From the NCBI RefSeq assembly GCF_014649335.1, contig NZ_BMSV01000007.1, positions 416,677 to 480,676 on the forward strand: DNA of 64,000 bases. The letters run 5' to 3'. The position numbers and the translations under genes were made by a program. The stretch comes from Streptomyces roseolilacinus (GTDB taxonomy: Bacteria > Actinomycetota > Actinomycetes > Streptomycetales > Streptomycetaceae). The notes under the pieces are model-generated. The model saw only the letters and a list, made by a program, of their open reading frames with translations. It searched no databases and had not been told where the DNA came from. Within the stretch, counting starts at the first letter, position 1. Each line of letters opens with the position of its first letter. Below are positions 40,093 to 49,318 of the stretch, piece by piece.

Positions 40093-42093
40093 GTGCCCTC
40101 CCAGGAACCTCCGCACCGCCGCGCCCCCCGGCCCTCCGGCACCCGGCGCCCCACCGGACGCGCCCCCGGCGGCGCCCGCGCGAACGGCGCCGGCCACCCG
40201 CGCCCCGCCGCGCGCCGCCCCCGCCAGGCCCCGCCCCGGCCCGCGGCCGCGCGCCCGCTCCGCCTGGGCAGCCCGCGCCCCCGCCTGCGCCTGGTCAGCC
40301 TCGGCCTGACCCTCGTCATGCTGGCGTTCGTCGTACGGCTCCTCCAGGTCCAGGCCGTCGACGCCGCCGCGTACGCCGCCAAGGCCGAGAAGAACCGCTA
40401 CCTCAGCCACAAGCTGGCCGCCGAGCGCGGCGAGATCACCGACCGCTCCGGCATCGCCCTCGCCACCAGCGTCGACGCGTACGACATCACCGCCGACCCG
40501 AAGATGTTCACCCCGCAGGAGAGCAAGGTCCCCGACGCGCCTGAGCAGGCCGCGGCCCTCCTCGCCCCGATCCTCGGCAAGGACCCCGCCGACCTCGTCC
40601 GCACCCTCGAGTCCCCGCCGTCCCCGCGCTACGCCGTCCTCGCCCGCAAGCAGACCCCGCAGGTCTGGAACCAGATCAAGGACCTCAAGGCGCTCTTCGC
40701 CAAGAAGGCCCGCGAGGACAAGGCCAGGGGCGGCCCCGGCACCAGCGTCCTGGCCGGTGTGCTCAGCGAGGAGAGCAGCAAGCGCGTCTACCCCAACGGC
40801 TCCCTCGGCGCGGGGATACTCGGCTACGTCAACACCGAGGGCCGCGGCGCCGGCGGCCTCGAGTCGATGCTCGACCGGGAACTCGCCGGCCGGGACGGCA
40901 AGATCACGTACGCCCACTCCGGCGGCCGCCGCGTGCCCACCGCCGGGGCCCGCGAGACGCCCGCCGTACCCGGCTCCGACATCGAGCTGACCATCGACCG
41001 CGACATCCAGTGGGCCGCCCAGAAGGCCATCAGCGAGCAGGTCGCCGCCTCCCGCGCCGACCGCGGCTACGTCATCGTCCAGAACACCCGGACCGGCGAG
41101 GTCCTCGCCATGGCCAACGCCCCCGGCTTCGACCCCAACGACCTGTCGCAGGCCGACTCCGCCGCCATGGGCAACGCCGCCCTCCAGGACGCCTTCGAAC
41201 CCGGCTCCACCGCCAAGGTGATGTCGATGGCCGCGGTGCTGGAGGAGGGCGTCGCCACGCCCTCCACCCACGTCGTCGTCCCCAACCGGCTGCACCGCGG
41301 CGACCGCCTCTTCAAGGACGACATCGACCACCCCACCTGGTACCTGACGCTCAACGGCGTCCTCGCCAAGTCGTCCAACATCGGCACCATCCTCGCCACC
41401 GGCCAACTCGGCAGGAACCAGGCGGAGGCCAACCGGGTCCTCCACTCCTACCTGCGCAAGTTCGGCATCGGCAGCCCCACCGGCCTCGGCTACCCCGGCG
41501 AGACCTCCGGCATCCTCGCCCACCCGCGGGACTGGAACACCTCCCAGCAGTACACGATCCCCTTCGGCCAGGGCCTGTCCGTCAACGCCATGCAGGCCGC
41601 GTCCGTCTACTCGACCATCGCCAACGGCGGCGTCCGCATCGAGCCCACCCTCGTGCGCGGCACCCGGGGCCCCGACGGCCGCTTCACCCCGGCCCCCGAG
41701 CCCGACAGGACGCGTGTCGTGAGCGAGAAGACCGCCAAGACCCTCGCCGCCATGCTGGAATCGGTCGTCGACGACCGGGAGGGCACCGGCACCAAGGCCG
41801 CCATCCCCGGCTACCGCGTCGCCGGCAAGACCGGCACCGCCAACCGCGTCGACCCGAAACTCGGCCGCTACAAGGGCTACACCGCCTCCTTCGCCGGGTT
41901 CGCGCCCGCCGACGACCCCCAGCTCACCGTCTACTGCGCCATCCAGAACCCCACCCAGGGCAGCTACTTCGGCGGCCAGATCTGCGGCCCCGTCCACAAG
42001 AAGGTCACGGAGTTCGCCCTGAAGACCCTGCACATCGCGCCGACCGGAGCACAGCCCCCGCGCATGCCGGTCACCTTCACACCCGGCAGTTGA
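40093..42093 (+). CDS. ftsI: Penicillin-binding protein FtsI (PBP3, transpeptidase)
   Basis: 666 residues. A long basic, Pro/Arg-rich cytoplasmic N-terminus (~65 residues) is followed by one span (RLVSLGLTLVMLAFVVRLL), the PBP dimer domain, and a transpeptidase domain with SxxK (Ser372, Lys375), SSN in AKSSNIGT, and KTG in AGKTGTANR. It cross-links septal peptidoglycan together with FtsW. GTG 40093 follows GGTGAGCA closely. The gap to ftsL is only 3 bp. Confidence 0.95.
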   Translation: MPSQEPPHRRAPRPSGTRRPTGRAPGGARANGAGHPRPAARRPRQAPPRPAAARPLRLGSPRPRLRLVSLGLTLVMLAFVVRLLQVQAVDAAAYAAKAEKNRYLSHKLAAERGEITDRSGIALATSVDAYDITADPKMFTPQESKVPDAPEQAAALLAPILGKDPADLVRTLESPPSPRYAVLARKQTPQVWNQIKDLKALFAKKAREDKARGGPGTSVLAGVLSEESSKRVYPNGSLGAGILGYVNTEGRGAGGLESMLDRELAGRDGKITYAHSGGRRVPTAGARETPAVPGSDIELTIDRDIQWAAQKAISEQVAASRADRGYVIVQNTRTGEVLAMANAPGFDPNDLSQADSAAMGNAALQDAFEPGSTAKVMSMAAVLEEGVATPSTHVVVPNRLHRGDRLFKDDIDHPTWYLTLNGVLAKSSNIGTILATGQLGRNQAEANRVLHSYLRKFGIGSPTGLGYPGETSGILAHPRDWNTSQQYTIPFGQGLSVNAMQAASVYSTIANGGVRIEPTLVRGTRGPDGRFTPAPEPDRTRVVSEKTAKTLAAMLESVVDDREGTGTKAAIPGYRVAGKTGTANRVDPKLGRYKGYTASFAGFAPADDPQLTVYCAIQNPTQGSYFGGQICGPVHKKVTEFALKTLHIAPTGAQPPRMPVTFTPGS

Positions 42094-42109
42094 GCCGAGG
42101 GGAGCCCCA

Positions 42110-43795
42110 GTGACAACGATCACGCCCGACCCCGGGAACCGGTCCGGCACGGACCGTGACCCGGCGGCCTCATTTAGCCCGATCACGGGTGCGCCCGGTA
42201 CGCTCACCGCCGTGCCACACCCCGATCAGTCCCCCACCACCGACCAGGACGCCCCCGCGAAACAGCCGGGAGCGCCCCGTCCGGTCCAGGTCCGTCCCAC
42301 GCCCCTCGGCGAACTGGCCGCCCGGCTGGGCGTCCCCGCTCCGCGCGCGCCGCACCGGCCGTTCGAGGGGCAGGTCACCGGCATCACCCACGACTCCCGG
42401 GCGGTACGCCCCGGAGACGTGTACGCCGCCCTACCGGGCGCCCGGTTGCACGGTGCCGACTTCGCCGCCCAGGCGGCCGACCTCGGCGCCGTCGCGATCC
42501 TCACCGACCCGACGGGAGCCGACCGCGCCGCCGCGACGGGCCTGCCCGTCCTGGTGGTCGACGACCCGCGCGGCCGGATGGGCGAACTCGCCGCCGAGGT
42601 CTACGGCCGCCCCGGCACCGGTCTCCTGCGGATCGGCATCACCGGGACGTCCGGCAAGACCACCACGGCGTACCTCGTCGAAGGCGGCCTCAAGGCCGCC
42701 GGGCGCAAGCCCGGACTGATCGGCACCGTCGAGACGCGCATCGGTGACGAGCGCGTGAAGTCCGAGCGGACCACCCCCGAAGCCACCGACCTCCAGGCCC
42801 TGTTCGCCGTCATGCGCGAGCGCGGCGTGGAAGCCGTCGCCATGGAGGTGTCCAGCCACGCCCTCGTGCTCGGCCGGGTCGACGGCTGCGTCTTCGACGT
42901 CGCCGTCTTCAACAACCTCAGCCCGGAGCACATGGAGTTCCACTCCGACATGGAGGACTACTTCCAGGCCAAGGCGCAGCTGTTCACGCCGCGCCGCTCC
43001 CGCCGAGGGGTCGTCAACCACGACGACGCGTACGGCAGGAGGCTGGTGACGGAGGCGACCGTGCCCGTCGTCACCTTCTCCGCCGACGGCGACCCGGACG
43101 CCGACTGGCGCGTCGAGGACGTCCGCAGCGGCCCCCTCGGCAGCACGTTCACCATCGTCGGCCCCCAGGGCGAGCGGATCGGCGCCCGGGCGCCGCTGCC
43201 CGGCCCGTTCAACGTCGCCAACACCCTCGCCGCCGTCGTCACCCTCGCCGTCGCCGGGATCGACCCGCAGACGGCCGCCGACGGCGTCGCCGCCGTGCCC
43301 GGCGTCCCCGGCCGGCTGGAGCGCGTCGACGCCGGCCAGCCGTACCTCGCCGTCGTCGACTACGCCCACAAGACCGACGCCGTCGAGTCCGTGCTGCGCT
43401 CCCTGCGCAAGGTCACCGAGGGCAGGCTGCACGTCGTCCTCGGCTGCGGCGGCGACCGTGACGTCACCAAGCGCGGCCCCATGGGCGCCGCCGCGGCGCG
43501 CCTCGCCGACACCGCCGTGCTGACCTCCGACAACCCGCGCTCCGAGGACCCCCTCGCGATCCTCTCCGCGATGCTCGCCGGCGCCGCCCAGGTACCCGCC
43601 CACGAGCGGGGCACCGTCCTCGTCGACGCCGACCGGGCCTCCGCGATCGCCGCCGCCGTGGCCCTCGCGGGACCGGGCGACACCGTGCTGGTCGCGGGCA
43701 AGGGCCACGAGCAGGGTCAGGACATCGCAGGCGTGGTACGGCCCTTCGACGACCGCCAGGTCCTGCGGGAAGCCATCCAGAACAGTCAGGGATGA
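42110..43795 (+). CDS. murE: UDP-MurNAc-L-Ala-D-Glu:2,6-diaminopimelate ligase MurE
   Basis: 561 residues, about 60 longer than E. coli MurE because of a Pro/Thr-rich N-terminal extension (residues 1-60). The P-loop ITGTSGKTTTA (Lys183), FNNLSPEHMEFHSDMEDYF, DYAHKTDAVESVL and DNPRSEDP (474-481) are intact. The DNPR motif indicates diaminopimelate rather than lysine as substrate, consistent with the LL-DAP walls of streptomycetes. GTG 42110 is 16 bp after ftsI, with GGGGAG upstream. Confidence 0.95.
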   Translation: MTTITPDPGNRSGTDRDPAASFSPITGAPGTLTAVPHPDQSPTTDQDAPAKQPGAPRPVQVRPTPLGELAARLGVPAPRAPHRPFEGQVTGITHDSRAVRPGDVYAALPGARLHGADFAAQAADLGAVAILTDPTGADRAAATGLPVLVVDDPRGRMGELAAEVYGRPGTGLLRIGITGTSGKTTTAYLVEGGLKAAGRKPGLIGTVETRIGDERVKSERTTPEATDLQALFAVMRERGVEAVAMEVSSHALVLGRVDGCVFDVAVFNNLSPEHMEFHSDMEDYFQAKAQLFTPRRSRRGVVNHDDAYGRRLVTEATVPVVTFSADGDPDADWRVEDVRSGPLGSTFTIVGPQGERIGARAPLPGPFNVANTLAAVVTLAVAGIDPQTAADGVAAVPGVPGRLERVDAGQPYLAVVDYAHKTDAVESVLRSLRKVTEGRLHVVLGCGGDRDVTKRGPMGAAAARLADTAVLTSDNPRSEDPLAILSAMLAGAAQVPAHERGTVLVDADRASAIAAAVALAGPGDTVLVAGKGHEQGQDIAGVVRPFDDRQVLREAIQNSQG

Positions 43796-43799
43796 AGAA

Positions 43800-45230
43800 G
43801 TGATCGCCCTCTCCCTCACCGAGATCGCCGAAATCGTCGGCGGGCAGACGTACGACATACCGGATCCGGCGGTGCAGGTCACCGGGTCCGTCGTCTACGA
43901 CTCCCGCCAGGTCGGGCCCGGCAGTCTCTTCGCCGCCTTCGCCGGTGAGAACGTCGACGGACACGACTACGCCGAAGGCGCCGTCGCGGCCGGAGCGGTG
44001 GCCGTGCTGGCCACCCGGCCCGTCGGCGTCCCCGCCGTCGTCGTACCCGACGTGACCGCCGCCCTCGGCGCGCTCGCCCGCACCGTCGTCGAACGGCTCG
44101 GGACCACCGTCGTCGCCCTGACGGGCTCGGCCGGCAAGACCAGCACCAAGGACCTCATCGCGCAGCTCCTCCAGCGCAAGGGCCCCACGGTCTGGCCGGC
44201 CGGCAACCTCAACAACGAGATCGGCCTCCCGGTGACCGCCCTGCGGGCCACCGAGGAGACCCGGCACCTCGTCCTGGAGATGGGCGCCCGCGGCGTCGGC
44301 CACATCCGGTACCTCACCGAGCTGACCCCGCCCCGCATCGGCCTCGTCCTCAACGTGGGTTCCGCCCACATCGGCGAGTTCGGCGGCCGCGAGCGGATCG
44401 CCCTGGCGAAGGGCGAGCTCGTCGAGGCCCTCCCGTCCGCCGAGGAGGGCGGCGTGGCCGTCCTCAACGCCGACGACCCGCTCGTGAAGGCCATGGCGTC
44501 CCGCACCACGGCGCGCGTGGTCTTCTTCGGCGAGTCCGCGGAAGCGTCCGTACGCGCCGAAAATGTCCGTCTCACAGAGAACGGACAGCCCTCTTTCAGT
44601 CTTCACACACCCACCGGGTGCAGCGACGTGACCATGCGCCTGTACGGTGAGCACCACGTGTCGAACGCGCTCGCCGCGGCCGCCGTCGCCCATGAGCTGG
44701 GCATGCCCGTGCACGAGATCGCCGTCGCGCTCTCCGAGGCGGGCTCCCTCTCCCGCTGGCGCATGGAGGTCACCGAGCGTCCGGACGGTGTGACGATCGT
44801 CAACGACGCCTACAACGCGAACCCCGAGTCCATGCGGGCCGCCCTGCGCGCGCTGGCCGCCATGGGCGAGGCCGCACGGGCCAAGGGGGGGCGCACGTGG
44901 GCGGTGCTCGGCCTGATGGCCGAGCTCGGCGACGAGGCGCTCGCCGAGCACGACGCGGTCGGACGGCTCGCCGTCCGGCTCAATGTCGGCAAGCTCGTCG
45001 CAGTCGGGGGCAGGGAAGCGTCCTGGCTGCAACTGGGCGCATATAACGAGGGTTCGTGGGGTGAGGAGTCGGTGCACGTGTCCGACGCGCAGGCGGCGAT
45101 CGACCTGTTGCGCAGTGAACTGCGTCCGGGTGACGTCGTGCTGGTGAAGGCTTCCAGGTCGGTCGGGCTCGAGCGGGTCGCCCAGGCACTGCTCGGGAAC
45201 GCCACCGAGGGCGAGGTCGCCGACCGATGA
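43800..45230 (+). CDS. murF: UDP-MurNAc-tripeptide:D-Ala-D-Ala ligase MurF
   Basis: 476 residues with the Mur ligase plan: VYDSRQVGPGSLFAAFAGENVDGHDY, P-loop LTGSAGKTSTKDL, LEMGARGVGHI, NVGSAHIGEFGGRE, and the C-terminal NDAYNANPESMRAAL. It adds D-Ala-D-Ala to complete the pentapeptide. GTG 43800 follows GAAGA 4 bp after the murE stop, and the stop overlaps mraY by ATGA. Confidence 0.95.
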   Translation: MIALSLTEIAEIVGGQTYDIPDPAVQVTGSVVYDSRQVGPGSLFAAFAGENVDGHDYAEGAVAAGAVAVLATRPVGVPAVVVPDVTAALGALARTVVERLGTTVVALTGSAGKTSTKDLIAQLLQRKGPTVWPAGNLNNEIGLPVTALRATEETRHLVLEMGARGVGHIRYLTELTPPRIGLVLNVGSAHIGEFGGRERIALAKGELVEALPSAEEGGVAVLNADDPLVKAMASRTTARVVFFGESAEASVRAENVRLTENGQPSFSLHTPTGCSDVTMRLYGEHHVSNALAAAAVAHELGMPVHEIAVALSEAGSLSRWRMEVTERPDGVTIVNDAYNANPESMRAALRALAAMGEAARAKGGRTWAVLGLMAELGDEALAEHDAVGRLAVRLNVGKLVAVGGREASWLQLGAYNEGSWGEESVHVSDAQAAIDLLRSELRPGDVVLVKASRSVGLERVAQALLGNATEGEVADR

Positions 45231-46297
45231 GGCAGATCCTCTTCGCGGGGGCCATCGGGCTCTTCCTGACCCTGATCGGCACGCCGCTGCTGATCAAGCT
45301 CCTGGCCCGCAAGGGATACGGGCAGTTCATCCGGGACGACGGCCCGCGCACGCACGGCAGCAAGAAGGGCACGCCCACCATGGGCGGCATCTCCTTCATC
45401 CTGGCCACGCTCATCGCGTACGCCCTGGCCAAGGTCATCACCGGCGAGGACCCGTCGTACTCGGGCCTCCTGGTGCTGTTCCTGATGGCCGGCATGGGCC
45501 TCGTCGGGTTCCTCGACGACTACATCAAGATCGTCAAGCAGCGGTCGCTCGGTCTGCGGGCCAAGGCCAAGATGGCCGGGCAGCTGATCGTCGGCATCGC
45601 CTTCGCCGTGCTCGCGCTGCAGTTCTCCGACAAGCGCGGACTGGCCCCGGCCTCCACCAAGCTGTCGTTCATCACCGACTTCGGCTGGACCATCGGCCCG
45701 GTGCTGTTCGTCGTCTGGGCGCTGTTCATGATCCTGGCGATGTCGAACGGCGTGAACCTGACGGACGGTCTGGACGGCCTCGCCACCGGCGCGTCGGTGA
45801 TGGTCTTCGGCGCGTACACGTTCATCGGGCTCTGGCAGTTCCAGGAGTCCTGCGCCAACGCCAAGACGCTCACCAACCCGAGCGCCTGCTTCGAGGTGCG
45901 CGACCCGCTCGACCTCGCCGTCGTGGCCTCCGCGCTGATGGGCGCCTGCTTCGGCTTCCTGTGGTGGAACACCTCGCCCGCGAAGATCTTCATGGGTGAC
46001 ACCGGATCGCTCGCCCTCGGCGGCGCCCTCGCCGGCCTCGCCATCTGCTCCCGCACGGAGCTGCTGCTGGCGATCCTCGGCGGCCTCTTCGTCCTGATCA
46101 CCCTCTCGGTGGTCATCCAGGTCGGCTCCTTCCGGATGACCGGCAAGCGCGTCTTCCGCATGGCGCCGCTCCAGCACCACTTCGAACTCAAGGGGTGGTC
46201 GGAAGTGCTCGTCGTGGTCCGTTTCTGGATCATCCAGGGGATGTGCGTCATCGTGGGTCTCGGCCTCTTCTACGCGGGATGGGCAGCCGACAAGTGA
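45227..46297 (+). CDS. mraY: Phospho-N-acetylmuramoyl-pentapeptide transferase MraY
   Basis: 356 residues, about ten hydrophobic spans. It carries GPRTHGSKKGTPTMGGI, FLDDYIKI (Mg-binding Asp pair), SNGVNLTDGLDGLA, FMGDTGSLALGG and APLQHHFELKGWSE. It transfers phospho-MurNAc-pentapeptide to undecaprenyl phosphate, making lipid I at the inner membrane face. The start overlaps murF and the stop overlaps murD, each by 4 bp. Confidence 0.97.
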   Translation: MRQILFAGAIGLFLTLIGTPLLIKLLARKGYGQFIRDDGPRTHGSKKGTPTMGGISFILATLIAYALAKVITGEDPSYSGLLVLFLMAGMGLVGFLDDYIKIVKQRSLGLRAKAKMAGQLIVGIAFAVLALQFSDKRGLAPASTKLSFITDFGWTIGPVLFVVWALFMILAMSNGVNLTDGLDGLATGASVMVFGAYTFIGLWQFQESCANAKTLTNPSACFEVRDPLDLAVVASALMGACFGFLWWNTSPAKIFMGDTGSLALGGALAGLAICSRTELLLAILGGLFVLITLSVVIQVGSFRMTGKRVFRMAPLQHHFELKGWSEVLVVVRFWIIQGMCVIVGLGLFYAGWAADK

Positions 46298-47727
46298 GCA
46301 CCGAAGCAGCGGACTGGCAGGGCCGGAAGGTCACCGTCGCCGGACTGGGCGTGAGCGGCGTGCCCGCCGCCCGCGTCCTGCACGGCCTGGGCGCGCGCGT
46401 CACCGTCGTCAACGACGGCGCCGACGAGCGCGCCCGCGCCCAGGCGGCCGGACTGGAGGCCGAGGGGATCACGGTCCGCCTCGGGGACGGCGACACGCTG
46501 CCCGAGGGCACCGAACTGATCGTCACCGCCCCCGGCTGGCGCCCCGACAAGCCGCTGTTCGCCGCCGCGGAGGCGGCCGGCGTCCCCGTCTGGGGCGACG
46601 TCGAACTGGCCTGGCAGCTGCGCGGCCTGGGCGGCCGGAAGCCCGCCCCCTGGCTCGCGGTCACCGGCACCAACGGCAAGACGACGACGGTCCGCATGCT
46701 CGCCTCCATCCTGGAGGCGGCCGGCCTGCGGACCGCCGCCGTCGGCAACATCGGCGTCTCCCTCCTCGACGCCGTCCTCGGCGACGAGGAGTACGACGTC
46801 CTCGCCGTCGAGCTGTCCAGCTACCAGCTGCACTGGGCGCCGAGCGTGCGCGCCCACTCCGGGGCCGTGCTCAACCTGGCCCCGGACCACCTCGACTGGC
46901 ACGGCTCCATGGAGGCGTACGCCGCCGACAAGGGCCGCGTCTACGAGGGCAACACCGTCGCCTGCGTCTACAACGCCGCCGACGGGGCCACCGAGGACCT
47001 GGTCCGGAAGGCCGACGTGGAGGAGGGCTGCCGCGCGATCGGCTTCACCCTCGGCACGCCCGGCCCGTCCCAGCTCGGCCTCGTCGACGACATCCTCGTG
47101 GACCGCGCGTTCGTCCCGAACCGCCAGAAGCAGGCCCAGGAGCTGGCGCAGGTCTCCGACGTGAACCCGCCGGCCCCCCACAACATCGCCAACGCGCTCG
47201 CCGCGGCGGCCCTCGCCCGCGCCTTCGGCGTGGAGCCGGCGGCCGTCCGCGAGGGCCTGCGGAACTTCCGCCCCGACGCCCACCGCATCGCGTACGTCGC
47301 GGAGGTCGGGGGGGTCGCGTACGTCGACGACTCCAAGGCCACCAACACGCACGCCGCGGAGGCCTCGCTCGCCGCCTACGACCCGATCGTCTGGATCGCC
47401 GGCGGCCTCGCCAAGGGCGCCACGTTCGACGAGCTCGTCGCGAAGTCGGCGGAGCGGCTGCGGGGCGTCGTCCTCATCGGCGCCGACCGCGCCCTGATCC
47501 GCGAAGCCCTCGCGCGACACGCCCCGCAGGTGCCGGTGGTCGACCTCGACCGGACCGACACTGGGGCGATGGCGGCGGCGGTCCGGGAGGCGGCGCGGCT
47601 CGCCCGGCCGGGGGACACCGTGCTCCTCGCCCCGGCCTGCGCCTCGATGGACATGTTCGTCAACTACAACAAGCGGGGCGAGGCGTTCGCGGACGCCGTC
47701 CACGCGCTCGCCGCCAAGGACGCCTGA
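46294..47727 (+). CDS. murD: UDP-MurNAc-L-alanine:D-glutamate ligase MurD
   Basis: 477 residues. It shows VTVAGLGVSGVPAARVL, P-loop AVTGTNGKTTTVRML, VELSSYQLHW, NLAPDHLDWHGSMEAYAADK, YVDDSKATNTHA and LLAPACASMDMFVNYNKRGE. It adds D-Glu to UDP-MurNAc-L-Ala. GTG 46294 (VSTEAADW) overlaps the mraY stop by GTGA. Gene order mraY-murD-ftsW-murG is canonical. Confidence 0.96.
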   Translation: MSTEAADWQGRKVTVAGLGVSGVPAARVLHGLGARVTVVNDGADERARAQAAGLEAEGITVRLGDGDTLPEGTELIVTAPGWRPDKPLFAAAEAAGVPVWGDVELAWQLRGLGGRKPAPWLAVTGTNGKTTTVRMLASILEAAGLRTAAVGNIGVSLLDAVLGDEEYDVLAVELSSYQLHWAPSVRAHSGAVLNLAPDHLDWHGSMEAYAADKGRVYEGNTVACVYNAADGATEDLVRKADVEEGCRAIGFTLGTPGPSQLGLVDDILVDRAFVPNRQKQAQELAQVSDVNPPAPHNIANALAAAALARAFGVEPAAVREGLRNFRPDAHRIAYVAEVGGVAYVDDSKATNTHAAEASLAAYDPIVWIAGGLAKGATFDELVAKSAERLRGVVLIGADRALIREALARHAPQVPVVDLDRTDTGAMAAAVREAARLARPGDTVLLAPACASMDMFVNYNKRGEAFADAVHALAAKDA

Positions 47728-47776
47728 CCGGCCGCCGGGTCCGGCGCGCCGGACACGACTGGAGGGGACAGCGACC

Positions 47777-49312
47777 ATGCCGGCCGACGACACCGCAGCC
47801 CCGGCGCCCGCGCTCGCGCGGGCCCGGGCGGCAGCCGACGCCCTCGCCGTGCGGCTCGCGGCCGCAGGCCGGCGCCTCGCGGCCCCGGCCGCCCCGCCGC
47901 GCCCGCCGGCCGCCGCCGGGGCGTGGGCGCCCGTCGGGGCCGGCCCGCGCCTCGCGCCCGGGCTCGCCCGGCGCACCCGCACGACGGCCCTCCGCAAGGC
48001 CGCCGTGCCGCGCGGCAGGCCCCGTACGCGGCCCTCGGGCACCCCCGGTCCGCCGCGCGGCTCGGGCGTGCGGGGGCTGTACGAGCGGGCGCGCCGCGCC
48101 TGGGACCGGCCGCTCACGGCGTACTACGTGATCCTCGGCGCCAGCATGCTGATCACCGTGCTCGGCCTCGTCATGGTCTACTCGGCGTCGATCATCAAGG
48201 CGCTGGAGCTGTCCCTGCCGGCCACGTACTTCTTCCGCAAGCAGTTCCTCGCCGCCGTCATCGGCGCCGCCCTGCTCCTGTTCGCCTCCCGCATGCCGGT
48301 CAGGCTGCACCGCGCCCTGGCGTACCCGCTGCTCGTGGTCACGGTCTTCCTGATGGTCCTGGTCCAGGTCCCGGGGATAGGGCACGCGGTCAACGGCAAC
48401 CAGAACTGGCTGTACCTCGGCGGCCCCTTCCAGCTCCAGCCCAGCGAGTTCGGCAAGCTGGCGCTGATCCTGTGGGGGGCGGACCTGCTCGCCAGGAAGC
48501 AGGACAAGCGGCTGCTCACGCAGTGGAAGCACCTGCTCGTGCCGCTCGTGCCCGTCGCGTTCCTGCTGCTCGGGCTGATCATGCTGGGCGGCGACATGGG
48601 CACCGCGATCATCCTCACGGCCATCCTCTTCGGCCTGCTGTGGCTGACCGGCGCGCCCACGCGGCTGTTCGCCGGCGTCCTGGGCGTCGCCGCCGTCATC
48701 GGCGTGGTGCTCATCCGGGGCAGCGCCAACCGCATGGCGCGGGTCGCCTGCCTGGGCGCCACGGATCCCGGCCCGGGGGACGCCTGCTGGCAGGCCGTCC
48801 ACGGGATCTATGCTCTGGCGTCCGGCGGATGGTTCGGTTCCGGCCTGGGGGCGAGTGTGGAAAAATGGGGCCAACTCCCCGAACCACACACCGACTTCAT
48901 CTTCGCCATCACCGGGGAGGAACTGGGGCTGGCGGGGACGCTGTCGGTGCTCGCCCTGTTCGCGGCTCTAGGCTATGCGGGTATTCGCGTGGCCGGACGC
49001 ACGGAGGACCCCTTCGTGAGGTATGCCGCGGGAGGTGTGACCACCTGGATCACGGCCCAGGCCGTGGTCAACATCGGTGCGGTGCTCGGCCTGCTGCCGA
49101 TCGCCGGTGTCCCCCTCCCGCTGTTCTCCTACGGGGGCTCCGCCCTGCTGCCGACCATGTTCGCCGTCGGGTTGCTGATCGCCTTCGCGCGAGACGAGCC
49201 CGCCGCGAAAGCGGCCCTGGCCGGCCGGGAGCCCCGTTTCGGCGGCCGGACCGGGGTGAGTTGGATGTCGATGCGACGGCGCGTCAAGAAGCGCCCGTCC
49301 GGAGAGCGGTGA
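47777..49312 (+). CDS. ftsW: Peptidoglycan glycosyltransferase FtsW (SEDS family)
   Basis: 511 residues. A cytoplasmic Ala/Pro/Arg-rich extension of ~110 residues precedes ten hydrophobic spans with SEDS motifs: YSASIIKA, NGNQNWLYLGGPFQLQPSEFGKL, GGDMGTAII, LASGGWFGSGLGASVEKWGQLPEPHTDFIFAITGEELG and PLPLFSYGGSALLPTM. With FtsI it polymerises and cross-links septal peptidoglycan. ATG 47777 has GGAGGGGA upstream. FtsW proteins of E. coli type lack the long extension. Confidence 0.94.
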   Translation: MPADDTAAPAPALARARAAADALAVRLAAAGRRLAAPAAPPRPPAAAGAWAPVGAGPRLAPGLARRTRTTALRKAAVPRGRPRTRPSGTPGPPRGSGVRGLYERARRAWDRPLTAYYVILGASMLITVLGLVMVYSASIIKALELSLPATYFFRKQFLAAVIGAALLLFASRMPVRLHRALAYPLLVVTVFLMVLVQVPGIGHAVNGNQNWLYLGGPFQLQPSEFGKLALILWGADLLARKQDKRLLTQWKHLLVPLVPVAFLLLGLIMLGGDMGTAIILTAILFGLLWLTGAPTRLFAGVLGVAAVIGVVLIRGSANRMARVACLGATDPGPGDACWQAVHGIYALASGGWFGSGLGASVEKWGQLPEPHTDFIFAITGEELGLAGTLSVLALFAALGYAGIRVAGRTEDPFVRYAAGGVTTWITAQAVVNIGAVLGLLPIAGVPLPLFSYGGSALLPTMFAVGLLIAFARDEPAAKAALAGREPRFGGRTGVSWMSMRRRVKKRPSGER

Positions 49313-49318
49313 ATTTCG

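Noticed and set aside
39058..42207. A 1049-residue open frame on the minus strand opposite ftsL, ftsI and the start of murE
   Set aside because: It is the antisense of well-supported genes; it is Gly/Ala/Val/Arg/Asp-rich with no family motif, a typical product of third-position GC bias.
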